Shown: positions 1-9,938, counted from the first letter of the stretch. The stretch: 46,038 bases of DNA from Bryobacterales bacterium (GCA_026129915.1 JAHCHD010000019.1:1-46038), one strand, 5' to 3'. The notes: a model not told the origin generated them from the sequence alone. A program made the numbers and translations.

Positions 1-2
1 GC

Positions 3-731
3 AATAAGGGCCAGATGATGGAGGATCGATGGGCCGCTCGATTGCCCATGGCCATGTATACGGTGAATGTGGAGACAGGCGCCATCCAGGTGATCCACCG
101 CGCCAACGACTGGCTGAATCACCTGTTGTTTTCGCCCACTGATCCTGACTTGCTGATGTTCTGCCACGAGGGACCTTGGCACAAGGTGGATCGCCTCTGG
201 ACCATCCGCACGGACGGCAGCAAACTCACCAAGGTTCACACCCGCACCATGGCCATGGAGATCTGGGGCCATGAGTTCTGGAGCGCAGACGGCAAGACCA
301 TTTGGTACGACCTGCAGACGCCACGTGGCGAGGTATTCTGGCTGGCCGCTTACGATGTGGCAACGGGATCACGCCGCTGGTATCACCTTCAGCGCAACGA
401 GTGGTCGATTCACTTCAACGCGTCACCAGACGGAACCCTGTTCGCGGGCGACGGTGGTGACCCTGGGCAGGTGGCGAGAGCACAGGACGGCCAGTGGATC
501 TACCTGTTCCGCCCGGAACTGCTGCCGAACCGCGGCGTCGACGACCCCGCCTTTGTAAAGCCGGGCGTTCTGCGCGCCCAGAAGTTGGTGAACATGGCGA
601 AGCACCATTACCGGCTGGAACCCAATGTCAGCTTCACCCCCGATCAGAAGTGGGTGGTCTTCCGCAGCAATATGTTGGGCGACACCTTTGTCTTCGCTGT
701 GGAAGTGGAAAAGACGCAGCCCGTCCCGTAG
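3..731 (+). CDS. Oligogalacturonate lyase-like beta-propeller protein (5' truncated)
   Basis: This is the C-terminal part of a gene that enters from the left edge; the frame is open to base 3, so the ATG codons at 15 and 18 are probably internal. The 242 visible residues have the repeated 'SADGK', 'SPDGT' and 'TPDQKWVVF' strands of a beta-propeller, together with the 'CHEGPWHKVDRLWTI' and 'WGHEFWSADGK' stretches I associate with oligogalacturonate lyases (PL22). Those enzymes cleave short pectin fragments to unsaturated monomers, and their His residues coordinate the metal. No signal peptide can be judged because the N-terminus is missing. The gene converges on dnaE2 across a 54-base gap with no clear terminator. 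Assignment rests on recalled family motifs; another WD40-like propeller lyase is the main alternative. Confidence 0.72.
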   Translation, partial: NKGQMMEDRWAARLPMAMYTVNVETGAIQVIHRANDWLNHLLFSPTDPDLLMFCHEGPWHKVDRLWTIRTDGSKLTKVHTRTMAMEIWGHEFWSADGKTIWYDLQTPRGEVFWLAAYDVATGSRRWYHLQRNEWSIHFNASPDGTLFAGDGGDPGQVARAQDGQWIYLFRPELLPNRGVDDPAFVKPGVLRAQKLVNMAKHHYRLEPNVSFTPDQKWVVFRSNMLGDTFVFAVEVEKTQPVP

Positions 732-785
732 CCTTGCGAGGTTTTCTGTTTCTTGAGCAGGAAGCCGGTACTGATCCGCAATCAC

Positions 786-3700
786 TTAGTGAAAGTCATG
801 TGACTCCGGCGCATGTCGCGGGCCATCCAGCGGCCAAAGTCGCTCCGCCTTCACGTGAATCACGTTGTCCTGCTGCTGCACCAGCCCTTCAATCCGCAGG
901 AAGGGGTGAGCCGTAAACAGCAGCCGGTTCTGCTCAAACAGGTCCGGCCACACAATGATATTGGCTACTCCCGTCTCGTCCTCCAGGCTAATGAACACGA
1001 TGCCCTTCGCTGTGGAAGGGCGCTGACGAACGATCACCACTCCGGCCACCTGTACACGTTTGCCATGCTGTACGCCGCGCAAGTCCGTCGCCCGCAGCAC
1101 ACCGTTCGTCGCCAGTTGTTCGCGCAGGTAGGCCAGAGGATGCCGCCCCACCGTCAGCCCACTATTGCGGTAATCGGCTTCCACGCGTTCGATGGGGGAC
1201 ATGGCTTCGAGTGGCGCCGCACCGATGGGCGTGCCGTCGGGCGTGTCATCATCCTGCTCCAGCAAAGGCCCCGCCGGACGGCCGAACTTCGCCACTTGCC
1301 AGAGGGCCTCGCGGCGGTGCAAGGTATCGTCAAGGGCATTCAATGCGCCCATCTCGGCAAGGGTATCGAGTTCATCCTTGCGCAGACGGGTACGGCGGGT
1401 GAAATCCTGCAGAGAGCGAAACTGGCCGTTCGAGAAGCGCTCCTGCTGGATGGCTTGCGCGGCATCCGCACGTAAACCCACCACGTAGCGCAATCCTAGC
1501 CGCACGGTGTTGTCGTCCGGCAAGGTACACAGGACAGCGGAGCTTTTCACGCACACCGGTAGCACACGAACATCGCGCCGCTGGAAGTCCTTCACCAGCG
1601 TGGCAGGCGCATAGAAACCCATCGGCTGGCAGTTGAGCAGCGCTGCCAGGAACGCAGCCGCATAGTGTGCCTTCAGATAGGCGCTGGCATACACGAGCAG
1701 GGCGAAGCTGGCAGCATGCGACTCGGGAAAGCCATATAGCGCAAACGAGGTGATGGCGCGCACGATGCCCTCTTCGGCCTCGCCCTGAATGCCGTTCGCG
1801 CGCAAGCCCTGCCGGAGCTTGGTTTCGATGGCCTCCATGCGTTCCACGGAGCGCTTGAATCCCATCGCGCGACGCAGTTCCTCCGCCTCGCCACCCGTAA
1901 AGTTGGCGGCATCCATGGCAATCCGCAGCAACTGCTCCTGGAAGAGCGGCACGCCCAGAGTGCGGCGCAGGACGGGTTCCACCTTGGGATGCGGATAGGT
2001 GACGGGTTCGCGACCCAATCGGCGGTTCAGGTAAGGGTGCACCATCTTGCCCACAATGGGTCCGGGACGGATGATGGCCACCTCCACTACCAGATCGTAA
2101 AAGTTCCTGGGCTTCAATCGCGGCAGAGTCGCCATCTGGGCGCGGGACTCAATCTGAAAGACGCCCATGGTGTCGGCTTGCTGAATCATCGCGTAGGTCT
2201 TGGGATCGTTCGCGGGCAGGTGTGCAAGATCAATCGGGACGCCGCGCCCGCGTAGCAGGCGCACGCTGTCTTCGAGTGCGGCCATCATGCCCAGGCCCAG
2301 CAGGTCTACCTTGATGATGCCCAGGTCGGCGCAGTCTTCCTTATCCCACTGGACCACCACACGTCCGGGCATGCGCGCGTTCTCAAGCGGCACCACGGAA
2401 TCGAGCGCGCCATTGGAAATCACGAGCCCCCCCGAGTGCTGGCCCAGATGCCGGGGCAGGTTCTGAATCTCAAGCACCAGGCGCATCAGGTGCTCCACGC
2501 GGTTGTGCTCCACGGGCAGGCCCGCCTGCTTGGCCTGATGGTGCAATTTGTCGAAATCGCTCTTGTACTCGAAAGGACTCATGCAGGCAGCGAGACGCCC
2601 TACGATTTCTTCCGGGAAGCCCAGCACCTTGCCCATCTCGCGCACGGAACTGCGTCCGCGATAGGTGATGACGTTGGCCGTCATGGCCGCGCCATGCTTG
2701 CCGTAGCGCTCGTAGACATACTGGATGGCGCGCTCGCGCTGGTCGCCGCTGGGCAGGTCGATATCGATATCGGGCCACTCGCCGCGCTCTTCGGAGAGGA
2801 AGCGCTCAAACAGCAGTTCCATGCCCACTGGGTCAACGGCGGTGATGCCCAGGCTGTAGCAGACAGCGCTGTTAGCAGCCGAGCCACGGCCCTGTGAAAG
2901 AATGCCCTGGCGACGGCAGAACTCGGCGATATCCCACACCACCAGAAAGTAACCGGCGAGGCCGAGCTTTTCGATGATGCGCAGTTCATGCTCAATCTGG
3001 CGGCAGGCCTTTTCGTGATAGGGCCGGTAGCGCTCGCGGGCGCCGCGTTCGGTGAGCATGCGCAGGTAAGAATCCTTCGATTCGCCGGGGGGCAGGGGAA
3101 AGTCAGGGAATTGGTAGCCCAGGTCCTTCAGCGTAAACTGCAAGCGCTCGGCGAGGGTGCGGGTGTTGTGGAGGGCTTCGGGAAAGTCAGCAAAGAGGTG
3201 CTCCATCATACGTGGCGGTTTCAGATGGCGCTCCGCGTTCGCGTCCAGCAATCGCCCGGCACGGTCGAGCGTCGTCTTGTGGCGCAGGCAGGTAAGGGCG
3301 TCAAAGAGCGGCTTCTGGTGCTCAGTGGCGTAGCGTACGCCGTTGGTGGCAAGCAGCGCAAGCCCGTGGCTTCGGCGGCGCAATCGATGCGCTCTACGAT
3401 TAGAGAGTTCCTGCTCGCGGCACGGCGCTGCAGTTCGATAAATACGCTGCCGGGGCGGAAGCGGTCGCGGGTATGGCGTGCGTGGCTGGGGTTGTGGACA
3501 AGCGCGATCAGGCCTCCGGCGAAGTGTGCGAAGTCGTCCCAGGTAGCGCGCCCCTCTCCTTTCGGTGACCGCAGGTGCATGCGCGTGAGCAGCCGGCAAA
3601 GGTTCTGGTAACCCTGGCGGTTTTCGACGAGCACGGTAAGACGCCCGCCATCAGCCAGCGAAACATCGCAGCCCACCAGCGCACGCAAGCCCGCCTGCTT

Positions 3701-3868
3701 GGCCGCCTGATAGAAACGGGGCGCGCCATAGACGCCGTCGCGGTCACAGAGCGCCAGCGCCTCGTAACCGAGATTGGCCGCGGCGGCTACCAGGTCTTCG
3801 GGCAAGGAAGCGCCTTCGAGGAAGCTGAAAGCAGAGGCGGTATGGAGTTCAACGTACATCGGATTCAC
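786..3868 (-). CDS. dnaE2: Error-prone DNA polymerase DnaE2 (ImuC), interrupted by a frameshift
   Basis: Alpha-subunit-type polymerase that performs mutagenic translesion synthesis with ImuA and ImuB. The first frame (from GTG 3868) encodes the PHP domain, beginning MNPMYVELHTASAFSFLEGA. The second frame carries the polymerase palm with the acidic 'PDIDIDLPSGD' motif, the fingers, and a C-terminal OB-fold ('RVQAGVVIVRQRP'-type segment). The frames join near 3351-3362, where 'EATGL' must continue into 'LLATNGVRYA'. Restoring one base gives about 1027 residues, normal for DnaE2. The start is 8 bases after the imuB stop, so the two are co-transcribed. Because both halves are well conserved, a one-base sequencing or assembly error is more likely than a dead gene, but the sequence alone cannot decide. 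Confidence 0.9.
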
Positions 3869-3876
3869 ACCGCGGG

Positions 3877-5472
3877 TTAGTCATAGATGCCAGCGACACG
3901 CCAGAGCAGGTCAGGCAGTTCACAGCGGATGCGGTAGATCTGGCAGCCGATGGCCACGTCCCACTCTTCAAAGTCCCAGGCACTGTCGGTCCACCATTCA
4001 CTGCCCAGACGCCAGGGACCGGCGGCGCGGTCGACGGCGCCATGACAGAGGCCACGGGCAGAAACATGCACGGGCTTCGCACGGGCGATGCGTACTTCCG
4101 CTTCCGGTGCCGGACGCAGGCAGCGCAGGGCCATGCGCAGTGTGATGGGCGCAGGCGCGGCAGGTGCAGGCTGCCGTCTTTGTCCAGCCCTGTGCAACGG
4201 CAACGCGCTGGGCTTTGGCGGAGCATAAGGGTGCATGGCACTGGCATCGTAGCGATGGGTATCGGGAACTTCTGGCGCACCCACGCGGCGCTCGGGCTCT
4301 GTACTGGCTGTGCTTCCCGCGCCAGCACTGCCGCTCACCAGGTTATGCAGGCGGGCGAGCGTCACGTCGAGCTTCTCCGGGCTGGGCTGCACGGGTTCAA
4401 ACAGTGAGCCTTGCGCGGTGCGGCGCGGTGCGGGTTCAATGGTCACGCGCAGACCCTCAATGGGCTCACCGGGCGGGTGTGCGGAAAGTTCCAGCCGTGC
4501 CAGCGTCACAAAGGTATTCGTGTCGGTATGCGCGGTGGGTAACAGCAGTTCGCGCTCATGCCAATTGCCGCTGGCAAGCTTCAGAGCCACACGCAGTTTG
4601 CCCACCGCCAGGCCCTTGTGTTGCAGACGCTGGCAGAGGCGGCCCAGTAAATCAGAGAGCGTGAAGGCCAGCGGCTCCAGGTCAGCCACCTGCCAGTCGA
4701 AGTTTGTCTGCGCCGTGAACTCTTCCTCCTCGGCATGGGCCAGGAAAAGGGTTTGATGCTGGCCGCGAGCCATGCGTAGCCAGTGCGCGCCACGGGTGCC
4801 CAAACGCTCCGTCACTTCCTTATCGGGCAGCGCGGCAAAGGCTCCCATGGTACGGATGCCCCAGCGGACGAGGGTCTGTTGCGCCGATTCCTCCAGAGGC
4901 AGATGGCTCACCGGCAGCACGTGCAGAAAGGCGCTCTCCTGGCCGGGGAACACATGCGTCACCCCCTCCTGGGTACAAGCGGCGCACTCCGCCACAAAGC
5001 GATTCATGGAAACGCCCACATTGCCGGGAAGCCCCAGCGCTTCGGCGCCGCGCAGCAAGGCACGGGCGGAACGGTGCGGATCGGGCAAGCCGGCAAGGTC
5101 CGCCAGCAGCTGGCCCGGGGCCGTATCTTCAATCCTCGGGGAAACGGTGAGCGCCATCTCCAGCGCGGAGCGCCAGGTTTGCTCCTCGGCCGCATTGTCG
5201 CGTTCGCGCGTCACCAGCACCTGCCCAGGGAACCGGTCAGCGAAACGCGCACTGGCTTCGGCCAGAGGCATGCCCACGTGCACGCCACCCGCACGCGCCG
5301 CGGCATTGGCGCAGAAAACCATTCGGTGCGGAGCCTTGCCCGTAAAAACAGCCAGCGGCGGACGCGGCGCATCCCGCAACACGCGCTGTCCGCCAGACGG
5401 GCGCTGTAAGCTGGCCGCGGCGAAATCGGAGATCGAAAGGCAAGCGTAAATGGGCGTCATCGCAGTATCCAT
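3877..5472 (-). CDS. imuB: ImuB, catalytically inactive Y-family polymerase homologue
   Basis: 531 residues of the DNA polymerase Y family ImuB group, which acts as a beta-clamp-binding hub for ImuA and DnaE2 in SOS-type translesion synthesis. The N-terminus 'MTPIYACLSISDFAAASLQ' aligns with the Y-family palm start, but the usual catalytic acidic residue of the 'DxD' metal site is not seen, consistent with the non-catalytic ImuB type. A little-finger-like region lies around residues 240-340, followed by a Pro/Ala-rich linker and a conserved C-terminal tail ending 'YRIRCELPDLLWRVAGIYD'. It begins 6 bases after the imuA stop and ends 8 bases before dnaE2, giving a tight imuA-imuB-dnaE2 operon. 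An in-frame ATG at 5460 is an alternative start. Confidence 0.9.
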   Translation of the reverse strand: MDTAMTPIYACLSISDFAAASLQRPSGGQRVLRDAPRPPLAVFTGKAPHRMVFCANAAARAGGVHVGMPLAEASARFADRFPGQVLVTRERDNAAEEQTWRSALEMALTVSPRIEDTAPGQLLADLAGLPDPHRSARALLRGAEALGLPGNVGVSMNRFVAECAACTQEGVTHVFPGQESAFLHVLPVSHLPLEESAQQTLVRWGIRTMGAFAALPDKEVTERLGTRGAHWLRMARGQHQTLFLAHAEEEEFTAQTNFDWQVADLEPLAFTLSDLLGRLCQRLQHKGLAVGKLRVALKLASGNWHERELLLPTAHTDTNTFVTLARLELSAHPPGEPIEGLRVTIEPAPRRTAQGSLFEPVQPSPEKLDVTLARLHNLVSGSAGAGSTASTEPERRVGAPEVPDTHRYDASAMHPYAPPKPSALPLHRAGQRRQPAPAAPAPITLRMALRCLRPAPEAEVRIARAKPVHVSARGLCHGAVDRAAGPWRLGSEWWTDSAWDFEEWDVAIGCQIYRIRCELPDLLWRVAGIYD

Positions 5473-5478
5473 TCACCC

Positions 5479-6249
5479 CTAGCTGGCCGCCGCTTCGGTA
5501 TGTCCTTCCCGCGGAAAGGCATCAAAGGCAAGCGTGCATTGGGGTTCTTTGCGCGAAGGCTGCTTGCCTGGCGCCATGCTGCGCCGGTAGGCCAGACGCG
5601 CCGTGCTTTCGAGGCCACTCAGCACCAGCGATACGCCCTCCTGCCCGCGCCAGCGTGCCTGCCCGCTACCCAGTTCCAGCCGCGCTGCCGGCACCTGCGC
5701 GCAAAGCCCGCTTTCCTGCGACGGTTGATGCGGTGAGAGCACCAGCAATGCCGTGGCCGTATGATCGATACTGCGCTGCAGTTTCAGCCACGGGCGCGCT
5801 TGCCATTCGCGTAACTGACGCAACGACGCGGTACCCAGCAGGTCCAGCACAATCAGGCCGAAACCGCCCGCGCCCACCACCAGGTTCACAGCATCCCAGG
5901 CCTCGCGCGGCCAGCGGCAGCGCACCAGCAGCAAGCGCCGCAGTTCCACGCCTGCCTGCGCGGCGGATTCCGGATGAAAGCTGTCCGTAGCATCGATATA
6001 GGCCACCGCCTCGCCGCGCCCCGCTGCCGCGGCCACCGCCGCCAGAGCCACACCAGTGCCGCCAGCGGAAAGCGCACTGGAGACTTCCGTCATACAACCG
6101 CGGGCAAAGCCGCCACCCAGCAGCGCATCCAGTGCTTGCACCCCGGTAGCCGAAGGTGGCAGCGCAGGCACGCGCAACGCGGGCAGGGTGCTGGCAAAGC
6201 CCCGCTCGCGCAACAGCGCCTGCAAATTATCCAAAGCCACCGCGGCCAT
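5479..6249 (-). CDS. imuA: ImuA, RecA-like SOS mutagenesis protein
   Basis: 256-residue RecA-fold protein and first gene of the imuA-imuB-dnaE2 cassette. The conserved opening 'LGGGFARGCMTEVSS' and the following 'SAGGTGVALAAVAAA' segment occupy the Walker A position but lack a canonical GKT/GKS. ImuA proteins are RecA relatives thought to help load or regulate the ImuB-DnaE2 polymerase; in systems studied elsewhere the cassette is LexA-controlled. The ATG at 6249 is preceded by a good GGGAGGG Shine-Dalgarno about 6 bases upstream. Between 23 and 57 bases upstream lies a 35-bp dyad, listed separately, that could be the SOS operator. The position in the cassette makes the identity secure despite low intrinsic conservation. 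Confidence 0.87.
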   Translation of the reverse strand: MAAVALDNLQALLRERGFASTLPALRVPALPPSATGVQALDALLGGGFARGCMTEVSSALSAGGTGVALAAVAAAAGRGEAVAYIDATDSFHPESAAQAGVELRRLLLVRCRWPREAWDAVNLVVGAGGFGLIVLDLLGTASLRQLREWQARPWLKLQRSIDHTATALLVLSPHQPSQESGLCAQVPAARLELGSGQARWRGQEGVSLVLSGLESTARLAYRRSMAPGKQPSRKEPQCTLAFDAFPREGHTEAAAS

Positions 6250-6271
6250 GAAGCCCTCCCGCGTCTACCGT

Positions 6272-6306
6272 TAGTGGTAGCATTTATACTATACATGCTT
6301 ACACTA
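6272..6306. promoter_or_regulatory. 35-bp imperfect dyad upstream of imuA, candidate SOS operator
   Basis: On the plus strand the left arm TAGTGGTAGCAT (6272-6283) mirrors the right arm ATGCTTACACTA (6295-6306) with two mismatches. The spacer carries TATA-C-TATA, so pairing runs almost to the centre at 6289. It lies 23 bases upstream of the imuA ATG in an A/T-rich patch within GC-rich DNA, where a promoter and repressor site would be expected. A minus-strand TATAGT-like -10 falls inside it. A LexA site is the natural guess from the genes it precedes; that is inference, as the motif is not one I can match to a described LexA box with confidence. Confidence 0.55.
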
Positions 6307-6512
6307 TCTGATGCCAGGTGCAAGGGATGGATACAGAAGGAAGGGCAAACGGACAATCGCATGAAACCCCAGCCGTCATACAAGACGTCCACAGCAGCAG
6401 TGACGCCGGTTGCGGGGCACCAGACGCCCCGCCGGGGAAAAATGTTGCGAAATCGCACGTGCAATAGCCGATCTGTGCGGTAATTTCGCGTATCCAATTA
6501 GAGGGTAAAGTC

Positions 6513-6989
6513 GTGAGGAACGGGCAGGATTCAGAAGCGAAGCGGTCCTGGATGGCGGAAGGGGCGGCCTGGATTATGGTGCTTACCGGCATCGTGCTGG
6601 CCATTGCTGCCGGGCGTGAGACCGCATCGATGTTCGCGGCGCCCCAAGCTTGGGTGGATACTGAGGCTACAGTGGTACGTACCCGTGTTCGTGAGGTGCG
6701 CCATCGGGCTCCGATGTCACTCCGTCAGGCGACTGCGGGCTTCCAGGTAACACAAGAAGTGGTTTATTTCCGTAAGGGCAGCCGCTACCAGGAATCGGTG
6801 TCGCTGGGTATGTTCCCCTCTGAAGTTGAGGCACAAACCGAAGCACGTAACGCCGCCCGGCCCGGCAGCACGCTTACGATCTGGGTAGACGCCGCCAACC
6901 CCGCGCAGATCCGTTTGCAGCCGGCAGGGTCTGGCTCAGGTGGACTGCAAGTGCCCGCCGCGTTTGCCCGCATCGCGGCTAGCATCTAA
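6513..6989 (+). CDS. DUF3592 domain-containing membrane protein
   Basis: 158 residues starting at GTG 6513, with GAGGG 7 bases upstream. One hydrophobic segment (about residues 17-37, 'AAWIMVLTGIVLAIAAG') anchors the protein. The rest matches the DUF3592 layout: 'AWVDTEATVVRTRV', a 'VVYFRKGSRYQESVSLG' strand where the family has a YxY-type core, and 'ARPGSTLTIWVDAANPAQIRLQP', equivalent to the family's 'pGspvtvyydPanP'. Function is unknown in the family. Its stop overlaps the rfbB stop by 4 bases in a tail-to-tail arrangement. The gene runs opposite to both neighbours and shares its upstream region with imuA. Confidence 0.75.
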   Translation: MRNGQDSEAKRSWMAEGAAWIMVLTGIVLAIAAGRETASMFAAPQAWVDTEATVVRTRVREVRHRAPMSLRQATAGFQVTQEVVYFRKGSRYQESVSLGMFPSEVEAQTEARNAARPGSTLTIWVDAANPAQIRLQPAGSGSGGLQVPAAFARIAASI

Positions 6990-8011
6990 CGCGCCATGGT
7001 TCCGTGCTGCATCCCGTACTGCTTTTCGTAATACTCGCGGTATTCCCCGCTCTTGGCACGGGCCACCCAGCCGGTATTTTCCTGATACCAGCGCACGGTG
7101 GCACGCAAGCCATCCTCAAAGGAAATGGTGCGGGTCCAGCCCAGCTCGTTTTCGATCTTCGTGCAGTCTACAGCGTAGCGGCGGTCGTGACCCAGGCGGT
7201 CAGTCACTTGCGTCAGTAACGAGGCCGGCTTACCCAGGATGTCCAGCAGCAACCCCAGCACTTCGCGATTGGTGCGCGGGTTGCGCCCCCCAATGTGATA
7301 GGTCTCTCCGGTGCGACCCTTGGCGATCACCAAGCGTAGCGCGGCACAGTTATCGGCTACATGAATCCAGTCGCGCACCTGTAAGCCGTCGCCGTAAACC
7401 GGCACCGGACGGTCCGCCATCATGTTGCTGATGGCCAATGGCAGCAGCTTTTCGGGAAATTGATAGGGTCCGTAGTTATTACTGGTGCGCGTGACGATGG
7501 CGTCGATACCGAAAGTACGCACGGCGGCGTTCACTAGGTGTTCGGCAGCGGTCTTGCTGGCGGCGTAAGGGCTGGATGGCTCCAGCGGATCCCCTTCCTT
7601 AAACGCCCTTGGTTCCGGAATGTCGCCACCCACTTCGTCCGTGGAGATATGCAGGAAGCGGCCCGCCTTGCGCGCTCGCGCCACATCCAGCATCACCTGG
7701 GTTCCCAGCACGTTGGCCCGCACAAACTCGGTGGCGCTAAGGATGCTGCGATCCACGTGCGACTCAGCGGCAAAGTGCACCACCACGTCGCAGCCTTCGG
7801 GCATGGCGGCGTGCACCGCTTCGGGGTCGCATACATCGCCGCGCACCAGTTGGTATCCCGGAGCATCCGCCAACCCCGCCAGGTTTTCGAGATTCGCGGC
7901 GTAGGTGAGCTTATCGTAGTTGATCACCGTGTCGCCGGGATGGGCGCTCACCCAATCCCGAATGAACTGCGACCCGATGAAGCCCGCACCGCCCGTTACA
8001 AATATCGTCAC
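6986..8011 (-). CDS. rfbB: dTDP-glucose 4,6-dehydratase RfbB
   Basis: Converts dTDP-glucose to dTDP-4-keto-6-deoxyglucose, the committed step toward dTDP-rhamnose and other deoxysugars for surface polysaccharide. It is an extended-SDR enzyme with the NAD-binding 'GGAGFIGSQF' motif at the N-terminus, 'HFAAESHVDRS' containing the family substrate-site region, 'STDEV', and the catalytic YxxxK in 'SPYAASKTAAEH'. I chose GTG 8011: it places the Rossmann motif at residue 5, gives 341 residues (normal), and has AGGGAG 7-8 bases upstream. The frame is open for 47 further codons upstream, but that sequence overlaps the glmS terminus and looks non-coding. No other rml genes are nearby, so the pathway is completed elsewhere. 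Confidence 0.92.
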   Translation of the reverse strand: MTIFVTGGAGFIGSQFIRDWVSAHPGDTVINYDKLTYAANLENLAGLADAPGYQLVRGDVCDPEAVHAAMPEGCDVVVHFAAESHVDRSILSATEFVRANVLGTQVMLDVARARKAGRFLHISTDEVGGDIPEPRAFKEGDPLEPSSPYAASKTAAEHLVNAAVRTFGIDAIVTRTSNNYGPYQFPEKLLPLAISNMMADRPVPVYGDGLQVRDWIHVADNCAALRLVIAKGRTGETYHIGGRNPRTNREVLGLLLDILGKPASLLTQVTDRLGHDRRYAVDCTKIENELGWTRTISFEDGLRATVRWYQENTGWVARAKSGEYREYYEKQYGMQHGTMAR

Positions 8012-8084
8012 ACTCGTTCTCCCTGGCAGCGAACCCCTGGTACGCCGCAAATTGTCATCGATTTCCGCTACTCCACCGCCACCA

Positions 8085-9938
8085 TTACTCCACCGTGACG
8101 CTCTTGGCCAGGTTCCGCGGTTGATCCACGTCGCACCCGCGCCGCAACGCAATGTAGTAGGCCAGCAACTGCAGCGGCACCACTTCCAGAATCGGCAGCA
8201 GCAATTCGTCCGCTTCCGGAATCGGGAAGGTATGTGAACACAACCGGCTCACCGCGGTGTCCCCTTCGTTCGCCACGGCCAGCACAATGCCGTCCCGCGC
8301 CCTCACTTCATGAATGGCGCTCAGCGTCTTCTCATAGGTGAGGCTGCTTGCCGCCGAGTTCCGGTCACGGGTGGCCAGGAACACCACCGGCAGCGTGCCG
8401 TCAATCAGTGCATTGGGCCCGTGCTTCATTTCCCCCGCCGGATAGCCCTCCGCGTGGATGTAGGAAATCTCCTTTAGCTTTAGCGCCCCTTCCAGCGCAA
8501 TGGGGTAGTGGATACCCCGTCCCAGAAACAGAAAATCCTCACTGCGATAGAGCAGCTTGGCAAGATTATCCACCTGGTCGTCAAGAGCCAGCACCGTTTC
8601 GAGCTTCGCCGGCAAATGAACCAGTTCCTTCACCAAGCGCAGCCCCTCCGCTTCCGGCAAGGCGTTCCGCACCTGCGCAAGGTGCAGAGCAAACACCAGC
8701 AGCGCGGTGAGTTGCGCCGTGAAGGCTTTGGTGGAGGCTACGCCAATCTCCGGCCCCGCATGGGTAAGCAGGCAGCCAGCCGCTTCCCGGGCCAGGGTGG
8801 AGCCCAGCACGTTGCAGATGGCCAGCGTCACGGCACCTTTGCCGGCAGCCTCCCGCAGGGCGGCCAGCGTATCCGCGGTCTCCCCACTCTGCGAAACGAA
8901 GATCACCAGAGTATTCGGCTCAATTAGCGGATCCCTGTAGCGAAATTCACTGGCATAGTCCACTTCCACCGGGACCCGCGCCAGTTGCTCGATCATGAAC
9001 TTGGCCGCCAAGGCAGCATGCCAGCTTGTGCCGCAGGCGACAATCTTCATCTGGCGGACGGCCTGCAACTGCGCCGGCGTGAGTCCGGTTTCTTCCAGGT
9101 AGACCGCCCCTGACTCCTGCCCGATCCGCGTGACGAAGGTTTCCCGGACGGCGCGCGGCTGCTCAAAAATCTCCTTCAGCATGAAGTGTTTGAAGCCGCC
9201 CTTTTCCGCCATGATGGGGTCCCACAGCACGCGGGTAACTTCGCGGCTCACCGGCTGGCCCTGGAAATCGCTCAGCTGTACCCCGTCCGCGGTAAGCACG
9301 GCCATGTCGCCGTCGGCCAGGAAAAACATGTCGCGGGTGTGTGCCAGCAGAGGGGTAACGTCGCTTGCCACCAGGTAGGCGTTCTGCCCAAGCCCCACCA
9401 CCACCGGAGGTCCTTGCCGCGCGGCCACGATCTTGCCGGGGTCCGCGGTACTCACCGCCACAATCGCGAAAATGCCTCGCAGCCGCTGCACCGCCGCCCG
9501 CACCGCGTCCTCCAGCGTGCCACCAAGGTGCTGCTCCACCAGATGGGCGATGACCTCTGTGTCCGTTTCGGTGGCGAACCGGTGCCCCTGCTCTTCCAGT
9601 TCCTTCCTTAGGACGCTGTAGTTTTCAACGATTCCGTTGTGTACCACGGCCACTTGCCGTTTCGGACCCACGTGCGGATGGGCGTTCTCCTCGCTAGGGC
9701 GGCCATGCGTTGCCCATCGCGTGTGGCCGATGCCCAGCATCCCGTTCAGCGGGCTGGCCTGCACTGCTTCTTCCAGATGCCGCAACTTGCCGAGCGCCCG
9801 GCGGATATGCAGCGCTCCCGTCTCGTCGACAACGGCAATCCCCGCCGAATCGTAGCCGCGATACTCCAGCTTCCGCAGCCCTTCCACAATCAGGGAACTG
9901 GCCTGCCGGTCCCCCACATAGCCGATAATCCCGCACAT
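8085..9938 (-). CDS. glmS: Glutamine--fructose-6-phosphate aminotransferase (isomerizing)
   Basis: 617 residues; makes glucosamine-6-phosphate from fructose-6-phosphate and glutamine, the entry to peptidoglycan and lipopolysaccharide amino sugars. The N-terminal nucleophile Cys2 (MCGIIGYVG) is followed by the class II glutamine amidotransferase domain ('EYRGYDSAG', 'GHTRWATHGRPSEENAHPH', 'VVHNGIVENY'). Two SIS sugar-isomerase domains follow ('ACGTSWHAALAAKF', 'SQSGETADTLAAL', 'YPAGEMKHGPNALI'). The C-terminus 'QPRNLAKSVTVE' is the canonical ending. It lies 55 bases downstream of purS on the same strand, so both may be co-transcribed. I see no sign of a glmS ribozyme in that short gap. Confidence 0.97.
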   Translation of the reverse strand: MCGIIGYVGDRQASSLIVEGLRKLEYRGYDSAGIAVVDETGALHIRRALGKLRHLEEAVQASPLNGMLGIGHTRWATHGRPSEENAHPHVGPKRQVAVVHNGIVENYSVLRKELEEQGHRFATETDTEVIAHLVEQHLGGTLEDAVRAAVQRLRGIFAIVAVSTADPGKIVAARQGPPVVVGLGQNAYLVASDVTPLLAHTRDMFFLADGDMAVLTADGVQLSDFQGQPVSREVTRVLWDPIMAEKGGFKHFMLKEIFEQPRAVRETFVTRIGQESGAVYLEETGLTPAQLQAVRQMKIVACGTSWHAALAAKFMIEQLARVPVEVDYASEFRYRDPLIEPNTLVIFVSQSGETADTLAALREAAGKGAVTLAICNVLGSTLAREAAGCLLTHAGPEIGVASTKAFTAQLTALLVFALHLAQVRNALPEAEGLRLVKELVHLPAKLETVLALDDQVDNLAKLLYRSEDFLFLGRGIHYPIALEGALKLKEISYIHAEGYPAGEMKHGPNALIDGTLPVVFLATRDRNSAASSLTYEKTLSAIHEVRARDGIVLAVANEGDTAVSRLCSHTFPIPEADELLLPILEVVPLQLLAYYIALRRGCDVDQPRNLAKSVTVE

